Positions 4,832 through 5,870 of a DNA stretch of 5,870 nt are shown here, in pieces; the stretch's first letter is position 1; each line of letters opens with the position of its first letter. The notes beneath the pieces are model-generated. The model searched no databases. It was not told where the DNA came from and worked only from the letters and a program-made list of their open reading frames with translations. This DNA is from Chloroflexia bacterium. Lineage in GTDB: Bacteria; Chloroflexota; Chloroflexia; Thermomicrobiales; UBA6265. Both the position numbers and the translations under genes were made by a program. The DNA lies in assembly GCA_013696265.1 (NCBI GenBank), contig JACCYX010000131.1, positions 1 to 5,870 on the forward strand. Reading direction: 5' to 3'.

Positions 4832-4847
4832 AGAATATGCGTATTCT
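4832..4847. promoter_or_regulatory. 16-bp inverted repeat, possible operator
   Basis: AGAATA-TGCG-TATTCT is a perfect 6-bp inverted repeat with a 4-bp centre, in the promoter-bearing gap upstream of the plus-strand gene. Its size and symmetry suit a dimeric helix-turn-helix repressor. No regulator gene lies in the window, so binding is a guess. Confidence 0.35.
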
Positions 4848-5009
4848 CGAAATGAATAGCAGCTATTTGACGTTTAGGCGATTGGGGGACCACCGCTTCT
4901 CCAGATGCGCCGTTCGATGCGACAATACGGCTGTCGGTACAACCGTTTCGTTCGATCCGGATGTCGCACAGGTTCCCCGAACGCTGTGGGGATCAACGTC
5001 GAAGAGAGC

Positions 5010-5015
5010 GGGGGA
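5010..5015 (+). promoter_or_regulatory. Ribosome binding site selecting the GTG start of the four-TM gene
   Basis: GGGGGA lies 6 nt before GTG 5022-5024. The alternative upstream starts at 4905 and 4986 have nothing comparable. Confidence 0.6.
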
Positions 5016-5021
5016 TTGGAC

Positions 5022-5723
5022 GTGCAGGAGCCTCAAGCCGAGCCTATATTGTCCGGCCAGGCGCAGGTTGTGGATGCGGTCCGGGTCCAGATCCTGGCCA
5101 CGGAACACTGGAGCCTACTGGCCTCGCGGAGCCTGATCTGGAACGAAATCGCCAGCCGCGCCAACATGTTTCTGACCACGCTCTCCGCCGCCGTGGTGGC
5201 GCTGGCGCTCGTCTCCCAGGCGACCGACTACGGGGATGACTTCACCCTCTTTGCGTTGCTCGTGCTGCCGCTCGTGCTCCTGCTCGGAATCTGGACCCTG
5301 ATTCGCCTCGGCGTCGCCCGGAACGAGGATGTCTGGATGGTGGTGGGCATGAACCGCCTGCGCCACGCCTACATCGACATCACCCCCGAGCTCGAACAAT
5401 ATTTCGTCACCAGTTGCTACGACGACATGGCGGGCGTGATGAAGTCGTACAGCCCGATGGCGCCGTCGCGCCTCGTCCGGGTCCTGGCCAGCACGCCGGT
5501 GCTGGTCGGTACGATCAACTCGGCGCTGGTGGGCGTGATCGTGGCACTGATCGTGGAGGCGTTCGATCACTCGCCGCTGGTTCATGTCACCGCCGGGGCG
5601 TTTGGGGCGATCGCGGCGGGAGTGGTCTTCGTCGTCCTCATTCCCTTCCGCGAGGCGGACCGCTTGGAGCGAGGGCTCGAAACGAATTTTCCGCCGCCCG
5701 GCATTGCCCCGGCGGCTGACTGA
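5022..5723 (+). CDS. Four-TM membrane protein of unknown function
   Basis: This 233-residue protein has no name I can give with confidence. The N-terminal ~45 residues are cytoplasmic-looking and carry the motif ATEHWSLLASRSLIWNE (26-42). Four membrane helices follow in two hairpins: 47-66, 74-96, 155-180 and 186-208. Between them lies a soluble segment of about 58 residues with WMVVGMNRLRHAYIDITPELEQYF (105-128) and SCYDDMAGVM (131-140). The C-terminus is charged and then Pro-rich. I recall similar 'hypothetical proteins' with the EHWSLL...W and MNR(L/I)RHAY motifs from Chloroflexota and Actinobacteria, unchecked. The first TM pair loosely resembles SLATT-type two-TM effector domains, but that is speculative. 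The start is GTG 5022-5024, preceded by GGGGGA (5010-5015) at 6 nt. Longer starts (ATG 4905, GTG 4986) lack ribosome sites and add an Arg-rich leader. It is divergent from the membrane operon and convergent with the gene at the right edge. Confidence 0.8.
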   Translation: MQEPQAEPILSGQAQVVDAVRVQILATEHWSLLASRSLIWNEIASRANMFLTTLSAAVVALALVSQATDYGDDFTLFALLVLPLVLLLGIWTLIRLGVARNEDVWMVVGMNRLRHAYIDITPELEQYFVTSCYDDMAGVMKSYSPMAPSRLVRVLASTPVLVGTINSALVGVIVALIVEAFDHSPLVHVTAGAFGAIAAGVVFVVLIPFREADRLERGLETNFPPPGIAPAAD

Positions 5724-5793
5724 CAGGGTTCCCAACGCACCGAAACATGTAGGGGAGCACCTGACGCCTGTCCAGAGCGCCGAGATCGCGTGA

Positions 5794-5870
5794 TCAGTGC
5801 TCGATGACGACCGTCACCCGGTCGCTCTCGACGCCATCGACGGTGATGACCAGCTCGTAGGCGCCGGCGT
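5794..5870 (-). CDS. C-terminal end of a protein with a probable Ig-like/beta-sandwich domain (partial)
   Basis: A minus-strand frame enters from the right edge and stops at TGA (5794-5796). The visible end reads AGAYELVITVDGVESDRV followed by TVVIEH. The alternating hydrophobic strand, a DGVES turn and a second strand are typical of the last hairpin of bacterial Ig-like or IPT-type extracellular domains, where G-x-Y-x-L-x-V-T-V-x-G-V-x-S is common. Only 24 whole residues are visible, so the function of the protein is unknown. It converges with the four-TM gene, whose stop is 70 nt away. I found no convincing terminator in that gap, only GATC-GCGT-GATC at 5784-5795. Confidence 0.65.
   Translation of the reverse strand, partial: AGAYELVITVDGVESDRVTVVIEH

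Larger units (their letters stand above)
4700..5021. other. AT-richer divergent intergenic region
   Basis: This stretch separates the leftward membrane operon from the rightward four-TM gene, and its left half is clearly less GC-rich than the coding DNA. It contains GGCC-AAAAG-GGCC (4736-4748), two copies of CAGAATAT (4758-4765, 4831-4838), two copies of an ATTCCT...CTACTC motif (4785-4798, 4813-4822) and the inverted repeat at 4832-4847. A weak plus-strand promoter candidate is TTGGAA (4801-4806), 17 nt, AATGAT (4824-4829), only 4/6 at each box. No convincing CDS is present; the frame open from 4905 has an Arg/Cys-rich translation until the real start at 5022. Confidence 0.5.

Noticed and set aside
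4905..5021. Upstream start for the four-TM protein at ATG 4905 or GTG 4986
   Set aside because: No Shine-Dalgarno sequence before either; the added residues are Arg/Cys-rich and look non-coding. GTG 5022 has GGGGGA at 6 nt.
5724..5793. Bidirectional terminator between the convergent genes
   Set aside because: Only short GC-rich or GATC palindromes are present, without a T-tract on either strand.

Overview
The window is GC-rich bacterial chromosome. It most resembles Chloroflexota of the Thermomicrobia/Sphaerobacter type. This assignment is inference from three things: a Tat-exported sugar-type solute-binding protein without a lipobox, a DUF3618 / phage-holin-3_6 / LEA-like membrane gene set, and intergenic copies of a CTGAGCG...AGCGAAG hairpin repeat that I recall as common in such genomes. 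There is no sign of phage, plasmid, CRISPR, transposase, tRNA or rRNA.

Layout. (1) 1-1125, minus: an ABC-transporter solute-binding protein whose C-terminus runs off the left edge, with a near-consensus promoter at 1247-1276 and a leader hairpin. (2) 1401-1539: two oppositely oriented copies of a multi-hairpin repeat. (3) 1580-2479, minus: a YihY/BrkB-family membrane protein. (4) 2480-2917: non-coding, holding two diverged inverted copies of a different ~70-nt repeat and a strong intrinsic terminator. (5) 2918-4522, minus: a compact three-gene operon, in transcription order a LEA-like protein with 11-residue repeats and a C-terminal membrane anchor, a phage-holin-3_6 (YqjE-like) two-TM protein, and a DUF3618 (YqjD/ElaB-like) protein. 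It has its own promoter (4655-4683), a leader hairpin (4553-4583) and the terminator at 2851-2889. (6) 4700-5021: an AT-richer divergent intergenic region with a 16-bp inverted repeat. (7) 5022-5723, plus: a four-TM protein of an unnamed family. (8) 5794-5870, minus: the last residues of a protein with a probable Ig-like/beta-sandwich end, convergent with gene 7.

Function. The operon in (5) looks like a membrane-associated stress/envelope module: the proteins are small, amphipathic or repeat-rich, and have membrane anchors, resembling in composition the enterobacterial yqjD-yqjE cluster. The YihY protein is also an envelope protein of uncertain role. The solute-binding protein suggests that an uptake operon continues to the left.

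I did not find a clear undescribed defence or mobile system. The strongest unexplained signals are the two intergenic inverted-repeat pairs. Base changes between copies are compensated within the hairpins, which argues that the folded form matters.
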